Assembly (NCBI RefSeq): GCF_024498175.1
Contig: NZ_CP101823.1
Span: 2,424,987 to 2,488,986 of the forward strand
Direction of reading: 5' to 3'
From: Haloplanus salinarum
Lineage (GTDB): Archaea > Halobacteriota > Halobacteria > Halobacteriales > Haloferacaceae
Length of the DNA: 64,000 nt
Made by a program: the position numbers and the translations under genes. Of the stretch, positions 25,247 through 33,492 are shown piece after piece. The notes under the pieces were generated by a model. The model saw only the letters and a list, made by a program, of their open reading frames with translations. It made no database searches and was not told the DNA's origin. Each line of letters begins with the position of its first letter. Within the stretch, counting starts at the first letter, position 1.

Positions 25247-26128
25247 ATGGTCACGGTCAGGGCTCCCGCGACGAGTGCGAACCTCGGTAGCGGGTTCGAC
25301 GTGTTCGGCGCGGCCCTCGACCGGCCGGCGGACGTCATCCGCGTCGAGAAGGCCGACCGGACGACCATCGACGTGAGGGGGTACGGGAGCGAGTTCATTC
25401 CCGAGGACCCCGCGGACAACACCGTCGGTGCCGTCGCCGAGGCGCTCGACGCCCCGGCCCACATCCGCATCGACAAAGGAATCCGCCCCTCCTCGGGACT
25501 GGGATCGTCGGGTGCCAGCGCCGCCGCGGCGGCGCTCGCGCTGAACGAACTCTACGACCGCGGGCTCTCGCGCAAGGAACTCGTCCCCATCGCGGGGAAA
25601 GGCGAGGCGACCGTCTCCGGCGAGGTCCACCTCGACAACGTGGCGCCCGCGCTGCTCGGCGGGTTCACCGTCGCCACGGGCCGGGACGTGACGACCGTCG
25701 ACGCCGACATCCCGCTCGTCGCCTGCTTGCCGGAGATCGCCATCTCGACGCGCGACGCGCGGGACGTGGTGCCCGCCGGGGCGACGATGGAACAGCTCGT
25801 CTACACCGTCGGTCGGGCCGCCACGCTGACGACCGGGATGTGTCGGAACGATCCGCGCCTCGTGGGCAAGGGGATGCACGACCGCCTGGTCACACCGGCC
25901 CGGGCCGACCTCATCTCCGGCTACGACGAGGTGCGGGAGGCCGCCCTCGCCGCCGGCGCCACGGGCGTCACCGTCAGCGGCGCCGGGCCGGGTGTCCTCG
26001 CGGCGTGTTACCCCGGGGACCGACGCGAAATCGCCGCCGCGATGGTCGAGGGGTTCGCCGAAGTGGGTGTCGACTCGCGCGCCTACCAGACGAAGATCGG
26101 CGGCGGCGCCACGCTGCATCGCGACTGA
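25247..26128 (+). CDS. thrB: homoserine kinase
   Basis: 293-aa GHMP-family kinase phosphorylating homoserine in threonine synthesis. Start MVTVRAPATSANLGSGFDVFG is typical of ThrB; the phosphate loop is PSSGLGSSGASAAAAAL; the C-terminal GATGVTVSGAGPGVLA is motif 3. ATG 25247 is used. Length is standard. thrC and hom are not in the window. It lies downstream of a divergent broken gene and upstream of a histidine kinase on the same strand. Confidence 0.93.
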   Translation: MVTVRAPATSANLGSGFDVFGAALDRPADVIRVEKADRTTIDVRGYGSEFIPEDPADNTVGAVAEALDAPAHIRIDKGIRPSSGLGSSGASAAAAALALNELYDRGLSRKELVPIAGKGEATVSGEVHLDNVAPALLGGFTVATGRDVTTVDADIPLVACLPEIAISTRDARDVVPAGATMEQLVYTVGRAATLTTGMCRNDPRLVGKGMHDRLVTPARADLISGYDEVREAALAAGATGVTVSGAGPGVLAACYPGDRREIAAAMVEGFAEVGVDSRAYQTKIGGGATLHRD

Positions 26129-26214
26129 TCGTCGGTCGGGGTGGGCGGGGCCGTCGTGATTCTCACGCGATGACGATGCCCGCCGGTTTATCAAACGTCC
26201 CCGGCGTTCACCCG

Positions 26215-27777
26215 ATGGACATGAGCGACGGCGACGGCGAGGATGGATCCACCGACGGTTCGGCCCGCGGCGGCGGGTGGACGGACGCGTCGTGTCGGGA
26301 GTTGGACCCGGCGTGGTTCGAGCGGGCCGTCGAGGCCGCCGGGCACGCGATCTTCATCACCGACTTCGAGGGGCGGATCGTCTACGTGAACCCCGCCTTC
26401 GAGGCGGTGACCGGATACGACGCCGCCGACGCCGTCGGCCGATCGCCGGACATCCTCAACTCCGGACACCACGATCCGGACTACTTCCGACGGCTCTGGG
26501 AGACCATCGTCGCCGGCGAAGTCTGGCAGGAAGAGATCGTCAACCGCCGGGCAGGCGGCGAGAACTACATCGCGAACCAGACCATCGCCCCCATCGTCGA
26601 CGACGAGGACGGCTCGATCACACATTTCGTCGCGATCCAGACGGACATCACCGAGCGCAAGGAACACGAGCGGGCGCTCGAACGGAGTCGCGACCTCTCG
26701 GCGCGGACCGAGGAGACCGCCGACGTCGGCGGGTGGGAACTCGACGTCGAGGCCGGCGAACTCCGGTGGACGGCGGGCACCCGCCGGATCCACGGCGTCG
26801 ATCCGTCGTACGAGCCGTCGCTCGAAGACGCTCTGCGGTTCTACCACCCCACGAGCCGCGACAGGATCCGGGGGCTCGTCGAGCGCGCACTCGACTGGAA
26901 CCTCCCGTACGACGTGGAGGCTCAGCTCGTCACCGCCGACGGGACGACCCGGGTCGTGCGGACGACGTGCCAGCCGGTCGGCGACGGGCCGACGACGGTC
27001 CTCCGGGGGACGATCCAGGACATCACCGAGCGGAAGGCCCGTCGCCAGCAGTTGATGGTGCTCAACCGCGTCCTCCGGCACAACCTCCGGAACGGGCTCA
27101 ACGTGGTGATCGGCAACACCGAGCGGGTGCTGACCACGCTCGACGCCGTCGAGGACGCGGTCGAGGATCCCTCGCTGCTCGCGTCCCTCGAGGAGACGCG
27201 GACGGATCTCGGGGCGATCGTTTCGGCGGCCGAGGAACTGGTCGACACCTCGGAGCGGGCCCGACAGTTCGACGACCTCTACCAGCACATCCGGGACGTG
27301 CGTCCGGTCGGGATACGGCCGCTACTGGAGGCGGTCGCCGCGGACTACCGCGAGGCGCACCCCGCAGCGACCCTGCGGGTCGAGGGGGCCGATCCGTACG
27401 TCCTGGCCAATCGATACGCCGTTCGGGTCGCGCTCGAAGAACTCGTCGACAACGCCATCCAACACTCGTCGACCGCCCCCGAGGTGACCCTTCGGGTGGC
27501 CGAGGGGACCGACGGGACGATCCGAATCAGCGTTGCCGACCGGGGGAAGGGGATCCCCGAGATGGAGCGGGAGGTGATCGAAGCCGGCGAGGAGCGACCG
27601 CTCAAACACGGGAGCGGGCTGGGTCTGTGGATCGTGAAGTGGCTCGTGACCCCCCTCGGCGGAACGATCGAGATAGCCGACAACGAGCCGAAGGGAACGG
27701 TCGTCTCGATGGTGTTCCCGGCCGCCAAGTGGCGCCCCAGCGCGGACGGTCCGGAACCGTCCGACGCGCGAACGTAG
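26215..27777 (+). CDS. PAS-domain sensor histidine kinase
   Basis: 520 aa, no membrane segment. Acidic N-terminus, then PAS domain 1 (AIFITDFEGRIVYVNPAFEAVTGY ... ITHFVAIQTDITERK), a second PAS-like domain (WELDVEAGELRW ... IQDITERK), an H-box VLRHNLRNGLNVV (His phosphosite), N-box VDNAIQHSS, G1-like ADRGKGI and G2-like GSGLGLWIVKW. This is the haloarchaeal soluble HisKA type. ATG 26215 or 26221 fits a TATA box GGTTTATCAA at about 26186, giving a leaderless start. No response regulator adjoins it. Confidence 0.92.
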   Translation: MDMSDGDGEDGSTDGSARGGGWTDASCRELDPAWFERAVEAAGHAIFITDFEGRIVYVNPAFEAVTGYDAADAVGRSPDILNSGHHDPDYFRRLWETIVAGEVWQEEIVNRRAGGENYIANQTIAPIVDDEDGSITHFVAIQTDITERKEHERALERSRDLSARTEETADVGGWELDVEAGELRWTAGTRRIHGVDPSYEPSLEDALRFYHPTSRDRIRGLVERALDWNLPYDVEAQLVTADGTTRVVRTTCQPVGDGPTTVLRGTIQDITERKARRQQLMVLNRVLRHNLRNGLNVVIGNTERVLTTLDAVEDAVEDPSLLASLEETRTDLGAIVSAAEELVDTSERARQFDDLYQHIRDVRPVGIRPLLEAVAADYREAHPAATLRVEGADPYVLANRYAVRVALEELVDNAIQHSSTAPEVTLRVAEGTDGTIRISVADRGKGIPEMEREVIEAGEERPLKHGSGLGLWIVKWLVTPLGGTIEIADNEPKGTVVSMVFPAAKWRPSADGPEPSDART

Positions 27778-27789
27778 CGACGTCCCGGC

Positions 27790-28695
27790 TCAGACGCCGC
27801 GGCCCTGCAGTTGCTCCTCTTCGGGCATGTCGGCGTTCGACTGTCCCTTCATGCCCTTGCCCACGTTCGTCGCGATCTCGGCCAGGCGCTCGGGGTCGTC
27901 CCAGTTGTTGACCGCCTCGACGATGGCCGTCCCCATCGCCTGGGGGTTCTCGGCGCCGAAGATACCCGACCCGACGAAGATGCCGTCACAGCCGTGGTGC
28001 ATCATGAGCGCCGCGTCGGCCGGCGTCGCGATGCCGCCGGCGGCGAAGTTGACGACCGGAAGCCGCCCCATCTCGGCGGTCTCGTGGACCAAGTCGCGGG
28101 GCGCGCCGTGCTCGCGTGCCCACCGCTCGCGCTCCTCGTGAGCCATCCCGTCGAGTTCCCGGATGGCGCCTTTGATCGCCCGCTGGTGGGTGACCGCCTG
28201 GTTCACGTCGCCGGTGCCGGCCTCGCCCTTGGTTCGGATCATCGCCGCGCCCTCGTCGATCCGCCGGAGCGCCTCGGGGAGGTTCCGCGCGCCACAGACG
28301 AAGGGAGCGGTGAAATCGCGCTTGTCGATGTGGTAGTCGTCGTCCGCGGGCGTGAGCACCTCGCTCTCGTCGACCATGTCGGCACCCTTCGCCTGGAGGA
28401 TCTCCGCTTCCTTGGTGTGGCCGATGCGGGCCTTACCCATCACGGGGATAGACACCTCCTCCAAGATCTCCGTCAGTGCCGCGGGGTCGGCCATCCGGGC
28501 GACGCCCCCGCGCTTGCGGATGTCCGCGGGAACGGCTTCGAGGCTCATCACCGCGACGGCGCCGCAGTCCTCCGCGATGCGGGCCTGTTCCGCGTTGACG
28601 ACGTCCATGATGACGCCGCCTTTCTGCATCCGTGCGAATCCACGTTTCACCAGCTCGGTACCACGCCGAAGCTCTTCGAGGTCCGTCTCGGTCAT
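27790..28695 (-). CDS. pdxS: pyridoxal 5'-phosphate synthase, PdxS subunit
   Basis: 301 aa. The PdxS barrel condenses ribose 5-phosphate, glyceraldehyde 3-phosphate and ammonia into PLP. Visible: [51 protein letters not shown]-like [11 protein letters not shown] (active-site Lys), GEAGTGD and [20 protein letters not shown] 28695 (MTETD) is chosen over 28719. The glutaminase partner pdxT is elsewhere. Convergent with the histidine kinase (12-bp gap). Confidence 0.96.
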   Translation of the reverse strand: MTETDLEELRRGTELVKRGFARMQKGGVIMDVVNAEQARIAEDCGAVAVMSLEAVPADIRKRGGVARMADPAALTEILEEVSIPVMGKARIGHTKEAEILQAKGADMVDESEVLTPADDDYHIDKRDFTAPFVCGARNLPEALRRIDEGAAMIRTKGEAGTGDVNQAVTHQRAIKGAIRELDGMAHEERERWAREHGAPRDLVHETAEMGRLPVVNFAAGGIATPADAALMMHHGCDGIFVGSGIFGAENPQAMGTAIVEAVNNWDDPERLAEIATNVGKGMKGQSNADMPEEEQLQGRGV

Positions 28696-28802
28696 GGCTG
28701 ACGTTACGGTGGGACCCACTTAACGGCGGCCTTCCGGTAATCGTTGCCGGTCGGGACCACGCGTCCCCGACGAATACGTGTCCAGCGCCCCAACGCCCGG
28801 CC

Positions 28803-28963
28803 ATGACCGACCGCGATCCGGACCGCCGGAGCCCGCTCTCGCCGTACTACCCGTCCGAGACGCCGGACGTCCCCGGGGACGGGCGGACGTGGTTCGCGTC
28901 CCGGCCGTCGCGACGTTGCTGGTCGGGGCGGCCTACGCCCACCGCACCCTGTTGCTCCCCTGA
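28803..28963 (+). pseudogene. small one-TM protein gene, apparently frameshifted
   Basis: From ATG 28803 the frame reads MTDRDPDRRSPLSPYYPSET and continues to GDGRTW, a neat hydrophilic start, then becomes Arg-rich nonsense with no stop. The -1 frame directly downstream reads VPAVATLLVGAAYAHRTLLLP then stop (28961-28963), a good membrane helix. Together they make a typical small haloarchaeal membrane protein. Frame change is near 28890. A true frameshift or a sequencing error are both possible. Confidence 0.45.
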
Positions 28964-29035
28964 CCGCCGACACCGCGGACCGCCCCGCGTGCTGGGACCG
29001 CCACCGATTTACCGGACCGGTCCCTCCCGTCGAGC

Positions 29036-29767
29036 ATGTCCTCCGGGCCGGATGCCGCCGCCGTCGGTCGGCTCCGCGCGCTCTTCGACGGCGACGGTCT
29101 CCCCGAGGCCGACGCCCTTCCCCGGTGGCTCGCCCCGCTTCCGCGGGCCGTCGAGAACCTCGGCCTCTCGCTCGCGCCCGCCGTCGTCGCCACCAACCTC
29201 GTCGGCACCGTCTTCGGGTTCTGGTACTATCGCTTCCAGTTCGCGGCCGAACCGCTCGCGGCGTGGCCGCTCGTCCCCGACAGCCCCGTCGCGACGCTCT
29301 TCATCGCGCTCTCGCTCGGCCTCTGGTCGCTCGGCCGCTCGAACGAGGTGGTGGACGCACTCGCCTTCTTCGGCTGCTGGAAGCTCGGCCTCTGGACGCC
29401 CTTCGTCCTCCTCGTCTTCGCCGACGGCTTCCTCGCGACCACCGCGCTCCCGATGTACGCCTTCCTCCTCGGGAGTCACCTCATGATGGTCGTCGAGGCG
29501 TTCGTCATCCACCGGTACAGCGACTTCCCCGTGGGCGCCGTCGCCGTCGCCGTCGCGTGGTACGGCCTGAACGACCTGGTCGACTACTTCGTCCCCGTGG
29601 TGGGGACGCCCCACCACACCCTGCTCCCCGGCCAGCGCATCGTCGACGGGACGATCACCCACCTCTCGCCGACCCACGAACTCGCCGCCGCGGGCGCCGT
29701 CGTCCTGACGCTCACGGCCACGTTTCTCACGCTCGCGACGCGGGTGAAGAAACTCGAAGCACGGTGA
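29036..29767 (+). CDS. DUF1405 integral membrane protein
   Basis: 243 aa with about six hydrophobic segments, including GTVFGFWYYRFQF (conserved aromatic motif of DUF1405) and LVPDSPVATLFIALSL, a family hallmark. ALFFGCWKLGLW-like and HRYSDFPVGA loops follow. Function unknown; bacterial homologue is YpjA. ATG 29036 is preferred. It lies 42 bp upstream of the enolase-like gene in the same direction, so probably co-transcribed. Confidence 0.9.
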   Translation: MSSGPDAAAVGRLRALFDGDGLPEADALPRWLAPLPRAVENLGLSLAPAVVATNLVGTVFGFWYYRFQFAAEPLAAWPLVPDSPVATLFIALSLGLWSLGRSNEVVDALAFFGCWKLGLWTPFVLLVFADGFLATTALPMYAFLLGSHLMMVVEAFVIHRYSDFPVGAVAVAVAWYGLNDLVDYFVPVVGTPHHTLLPGQRIVDGTITHLSPTHELAAAGAVVLTLTATFLTLATRVKKLEAR

Positions 29768-29809
29768 CCCACCGCCCACGGTTATGCGCCCGTGGCCCGT
29801 AGGTGGGGC

Positions 29810-30868
29810 GTGACCCTCTACGACCGACTCGCCGACCTCCCGCTCCGGATCGACCGCGAGACCCGCCGCCGTCACGAGCGCGACACCTCCAGCGACTTCA
29901 TCCGCGCGACGACCGTCTTCGAACTCCACGGCGACGGCCGTGTCGGCCGCGGCGAGGACGTGACCTACGACACCGAGGATCACGACGCCCTCGCCGACGT
30001 CGGGGCGCTCGCCCCGACCGGCGAGTTCACGTTCGACGCGTTCTCGGCCGCGCTCGACGATACGGACCTCTTTCCCACGAAGGAGCCCGAACGACCCTCG
30101 GCACGCCACTACCGCCGCTGGGCGCTGGAGAGCGCCGCCCTCGACCTGGCGCTCCGGCAGGCGGGTACCGACCTCGCGTCCGCACTCGGCCGCGAACGCT
30201 CGCCGGTGACGTTCGTCGCCAGCACGCGCCTCGGCGACCCGCCGACGACCGACCGCGTCGAGGCGATCCTCGACCGACATCCCGACCTCGAACTGAAACT
30301 CGATCCGACGAGCGACTGGACGGCCGACCTCGTCGCCGACCTCGCGGCCACCGACGCGGTCCGGGTGCTCGACCTGAAGGGCCACTACGTCGGGACGACG
30401 GTGGACCAGGCGCCCGATCCGGAACTCTACGAGCGGGTGATCGAGGGGTTCCCCGAGGCGGTGATCGAGGACCCCGCGATCACCGAGGGGACGCGGTCGC
30501 TCGTCGAGGGCGCCGCCGACCGCCTCTCGTGGGACGCCCCGATCACGGACGTCGAGAGCGTCCGCGACCTCCCGTTCGAGCCGCGTTGGCTCAACGTGAA
30601 ACCGTCGCGGTTCGGCACCGTCGAGTCGCTCTTGGAGACCATCGAGTACGCCCGCGAGCGCGACGTGACGCTGTACGGCGGCGGCCAGTTCGAACTCGGC
30701 GTCGGCCGCGCACACGTCCAGACGCTCGCGGCGACGTTCTACCCCGACGCGCCGAACGACGTGGCGCCGGGGGCGTACAACCTGCCGGCGCTGCCGGCGG
30801 ACCCCCCGGGGAGCCCGCTCGTCCCGAGCGACGACCCGGTCGGCCTCGACTTCTATAGTAGCGATTGA
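29810..30868 (+). CDS. enolase-superfamily (muconate cycloisomerase/MLE-like) protein
   Basis: 352 aa. The C-terminal barrel shows LKLDPTSDW, VLDLKGHYVG, VIEDPAIT and WLNVKPSRFG, resembling the enolase superfamily metal-binding strands, with the catalytic acid-base residues not certainly assigned. The N-terminal capping domain is RATTVFELHGDG-rich. GTG 29810 is 30 nt after GGTTATGC. Its last residues, YSSD then stop, are encoded inside the palindrome at 30853-30938. Confidence 0.8.
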   Translation: MTLYDRLADLPLRIDRETRRRHERDTSSDFIRATTVFELHGDGRVGRGEDVTYDTEDHDALADVGALAPTGEFTFDAFSAALDDTDLFPTKEPERPSARHYRRWALESAALDLALRQAGTDLASALGRERSPVTFVASTRLGDPPTTDRVEAILDRHPDLELKLDPTSDWTADLVADLAATDAVRVLDLKGHYVGTTVDQAPDPELYERVIEGFPEAVIEDPAITEGTRSLVEGAADRLSWDAPITDVESVRDLPFEPRWLNVKPSRFGTVESLLETIEYARERDVTLYGGGQFELGVGRAHVQTLAATFYPDAPNDVAPGAYNLPALPADPPGSPLVPSDDPVGLDFYSSD

Positions 30869-30938
30869 AAGTCATCACACAGCCGATCCCAGTACTGCGT
30901 ACGGTCGGCTGTGCAAACAGTTTCAATCGCTACTATAG
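30853..30938. repeat. 86-bp palindrome carrying both convergent stop codons
   Basis: Outer arms CTATAGTAGCGATTGAAA (30853-30870) and TTTCAATCGCTACTATAG (30921-30938) are an exact 18-bp inverted repeat. Inner arms CACAGCCGA / TCGGCTGTG are also complementary. Reading either way the arm gives TAT AGT AGC GAT TGA, so both convergent genes end in YSSD-stop. It is unrelated in sequence to R1-R4. Confidence 0.9.
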
Positions 30939-31840
30939 TCCCGGTCGGCGTGGGCGCGCACCCAGAGTTCGCCGATGCGGGAGAGGCGCGTCCGGTAGGA
31001 CTTGCCGTGTTCCTCCTGTTCGATGTACCCCTTCCCGCCGGGGCCGAGGCGGTCGACGTTGTAGATGACCTTCGACCGGAAACTGTCGGTGTACTCCTCG
31101 CCGAGTTCGGCGGCGAGCGCCTCCGCGAGTTCCGAGACGGACTCGAACTCGCCGTGTTCGCCGAGTTCGAACAGGATCACCTCCTCGAAGGGTTTGACGT
31201 TCGAGAAGGAGGCGACCGGGAGTTCCACGATGTGGTTCTCGCCGATGCGCTTGGCGCCGATGGTGGTGCCACGCTCGTCGAACTCGTCGAGGAGGCCAGC
31301 GGTGCCGTCGAGCCGTTTCTCGATCCGTTCGGCCGCGACGTCCTCCGCCTCGTCGAGGAGCCCCCGAAGCAGGTCCCGGTTGGCCCGCAACTCCTCGGCC
31401 AGCTCCGTCTCCAGGTACTTCTCGGGGGCGGTGTAGTAGGTGTGGATGCGGTCCCGGTCGGCTTGGCGTTCGAGCGTGATGGAGTGGGCGGCGGTGGCGA
31501 AGGCGAAACTCACCGGGCGGGGCATCGAGCTCACGTTGACCCACACCTCGCCGTCGGGTGCGCCCTCGTCCAACTGGTCGTTGATGAGGTCGTAGGCGCG
31601 CTCGAAGGCGGCGTCGTAGTCGTAGACGTCCTCGATGACGACGCGGCTGGTCTCGGCGCCGAGCAGGTTCTTGAAGTCCTGTTCGAGCTTCTCCGAGATG
31701 TTCCGCGAGTACTCGACGTTCGCTTCGCTCCCCACGGCCCCCTCGAGCAGGATGACCCGGTCCACGTCGAACTGGTCGCGGATCAGCGGCGCGATCAGCC
31801 GGTCGTAGTCGAAGCCGACCGGGACGATGTGGGTCTGCAT
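30923..31840 (-). CDS. HFX_2341-family CARF/HTH transcriptional regulator
   Basis: 305 aa. The N-terminal half resembles a CARF-like Rossmann domain: MQTHIVPVGFDYDRLI, DRVILLEGA, and WVNVSSMPRPVSFAFATA (typical of the HFX_2341/DUF6293 family). The C-terminal part is helical, with a winged-HTH-like region ending RTRLSRIGELWVRAHADRD. A TATA box GTTTATATGA at about 31862-31871 gives a leaderless start at 31840. No CRISPR array is nearby, so any cyclic-nucleotide link is inference. C-terminal YSSD comes from the palindrome. Confidence 0.85.
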   Translation of the reverse strand: MQTHIVPVGFDYDRLIAPLIRDQFDVDRVILLEGAVGSEANVEYSRNISEKLEQDFKNLLGAETSRVVIEDVYDYDAAFERAYDLINDQLDEGAPDGEVWVNVSSMPRPVSFAFATAAHSITLERQADRDRIHTYYTAPEKYLETELAEELRANRDLLRGLLDEAEDVAAERIEKRLDGTAGLLDEFDERGTTIGAKRIGENHIVELPVASFSNVKPFEEVILFELGEHGEFESVSELAEALAAELGEEYTDSFRSKVIYNVDRLGPGGKGYIEQEEHGKSYRTRLSRIGELWVRAHADRDYSSD

Positions 31841-31900
31841 GCGTGGAACGTGTGTCGGTATTCATATAAACGGCCAGTCTCCGAATCCGGCGGGTCGCAG

Positions 31901-32458
31901 TCAGGCGGTCAGCGTCTGTTTGATCACCACCGCGTTCGTCGGCGTGTGAACGACCCGAACCGTGATCGACTCGCCGGACGTGAGCCGGCATTCGGTGCCC
32001 GCCAGCCGGAACGTCGCCGTTTCGCCGCTCGACCACCTCCCGTCGACGGTACGGCCATCCTCGCCGATGGGGCCGGTGACCGAGTTGAACGAGTTGTCGA
32101 AGACGTCGTCTCCCCTGACGAACTCGCTCGTGGGTTGCGGATCACCGCCCGACGCCGGAAGGTTCACCAGGCGACCGACCTTCCCACAGACCGCCTGCGC
32201 GTCGACGACAATCTCCAGGTCGGCGACACGGAGCGTATCCCCGCCGCGGTGCGTGATCCGCACGACTCCGCCATCGTTGCCGTCCTGCGGGACGAACTCG
32301 CCGGTCGACTGGGCGACCGTCGGCGCCGGATCGGGCGACCCGTCGGTGGCGCCGAACAGGTACGCCGACGCCGTCGCCGCGAGGACGACCACGATGGCGA
32401 TCAACAGGACGTTTCCGATCACCGCCGAGGACGCACGTGACCGACTCCGGCCCCTCAT
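31901..32458 (-). CDS. type IV pilin-like secreted protein
   Basis: 185 aa. N-terminal RSRSRASSAVIGNVLLIAIVVVLAATASAYLFG is the archaeal type IV pilin signal (charged tip, prepilin-peptidase site, long hydrophobic helix). The remaining domain is beta-rich with paired Cys (AVCGKVG, TECRLTSG) that could form a disulfide. It should be processed and assembled into an adhesion pilus or remain a cell-surface pseudopilin. TATA GGTTATATG at about 32485 fits a leaderless ATG at 32458. Confidence 0.87.
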   Translation of the reverse strand: MRGRSRSRASSAVIGNVLLIAIVVVLAATASAYLFGATDGSPDPAPTVAQSTGEFVPQDGNDGGVVRITHRGGDTLRVADLEIVVDAQAVCGKVGRLVNLPASGGDPQPTSEFVRGDDVFDNSFNSVTGPIGEDGRTVDGRWSSGETATFRLAGTECRLTSGESITVRVVHTPTNAVVIKQTLTA

Positions 32459-32521
32459 ACGTGTGAATTTCGGGGGTAGCAGCACATATAACCCCCCGAT
32501 TCGGGAGCGACGGCCCCCGCG

Positions 32522-33355
32522 TCAGCGCCCGCCCTGATCGGAGACGCGAACCTCGTCACCGACCGAAATCGCTCCCCCACGATCCGCCTCCGGCACCCGC
32601 GAGATGAGCATGAGCGTGTAGTAGTGGGGGAAGGCCTCGGGGTCGGCCCACTCGGGAAAGGTCGCCTCCCGGCGCTCGACGAACCGCTCGCGGAAGTCGG
32701 GGAGCGGGTCGCCCGTCTCGGGGTCGCGTGAGGGGACGACACACCGTGCACAGGGTTCGACGCCCTCGAAGCGGACCGGGCCGTCGCCGCCGTCGACGAC
32801 GAACTCCGGCGCGTCCGGACCGACGAACCGGTCCTCCCAGAACGCGGGAACGCCGCCGACTTCGACGTTGGCCCGGAGACGGCGGCGGGCCCCATCGACG
32901 GTCATGTCGTCGAACCACGACGCCACCGCTTCGAGGGTCGCCGTGCTGATCACCGAGGGGCCGGCGTCGGGGCGGTCGACGAACGCCGGCGGTTCGCGCC
33001 CGCGGAAATCGACGGGTTCGCCGACGAACTCGCCGAACCACTCGCTCGCGGCCGCCCGGCCGTCGTCGGTCGAGAGGTCGAAGCGCCGTCGCTCGTCGTC
33101 CGCGGGGTCGACGGTCAGCGTGCTCGCCTCGGGGTCGAACGTCGTCCGCAGGGCGTGGATGCGGTCGGTCTGCTTGCCGTTGTACGCGAGCGTCTGTATC
33201 CCCTCACCAGTCTCGATGGCGCCCGCGGCGGGGTCGCACATGGCGTACTCGCGGTCGCCGGCCACCGTCCCCGCCTCGGTGAGCCGCGCCGATTCGATCG
33301 ACATCCCGTCGAGTCCCTTGACCGGATAGCATCGCAGCCGTTCGATGTGTGCCAT
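32522..33355 (-). CDS. MOSC domain protein
   Basis: 277 aa. N-terminal beta-barrel MOSC_N (ERLRCYPVKGLDG, TVAGDREYAM) and C-terminal MOSC with FEGVEPCARCVVPSRDPETG, whose Cys binds the molybdenum cofactor or a metal-sulfur intermediate. Resembles the YcbX/mARC group. May act in Mo-dependent reduction; partner genes moeA and moeA2 are in this window but 15 kb away. Downstream pilin gene is separate. Confidence 0.9.
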   Translation of the reverse strand: MAHIERLRCYPVKGLDGMSIESARLTEAGTVAGDREYAMCDPAAGAIETGEGIQTLAYNGKQTDRIHALRTTFDPEASTLTVDPADDERRRFDLSTDDGRAAASEWFGEFVGEPVDFRGREPPAFVDRPDAGPSVISTATLEAVASWFDDMTVDGARRRLRANVEVGGVPAFWEDRFVGPDAPEFVVDGGDGPVRFEGVEPCARCVVPSRDPETGDPLPDFRERFVERREATFPEWADPEAFPHYYTLMLISRVPEADRGGAISVGDEVRVSDQGGR

Positions 33356-33410
33356 CGAGCCCCGATACGGTCGAGGGTCGGATAATCGTTGGTTCGAACG
33401 CCGCCGCCCC

Positions 33411-33492
33411 AGACTGTGTATCGTAAGTCAGTACCGGTGGTTCGCCAGAACGGTCCGGCGAACCACCGGTGAACAGTTACAATACTCCGTAT
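33411..33492 (+). repeat. palindromic element R4 (82 bp, stop-codon-overlapping family)
   Basis: Aligns to R2 over the whole 82 bp in plus orientation. Inner stem ACCGGTGGTTCGCC / GGCGAACCACCGGT is perfect (14 bp). Its last base (33492) is the A of the TGA stop of the minus-strand DUF6498 gene. It separates that gene from the MOSC gene downstream. Confidence 0.88.

Noticed and set aside
23707-25476. 589-aa minus-strand ORF opposite carA
   Set aside because: Antisense shadow of carA; only its far end coincides with the broken small membrane gene.
30923-31840. CARF-like HFX_2341 protein as a CRISPR-associated regulator
   Set aside because: No array or cas gene in the window; this family also occurs outside CRISPR loci.
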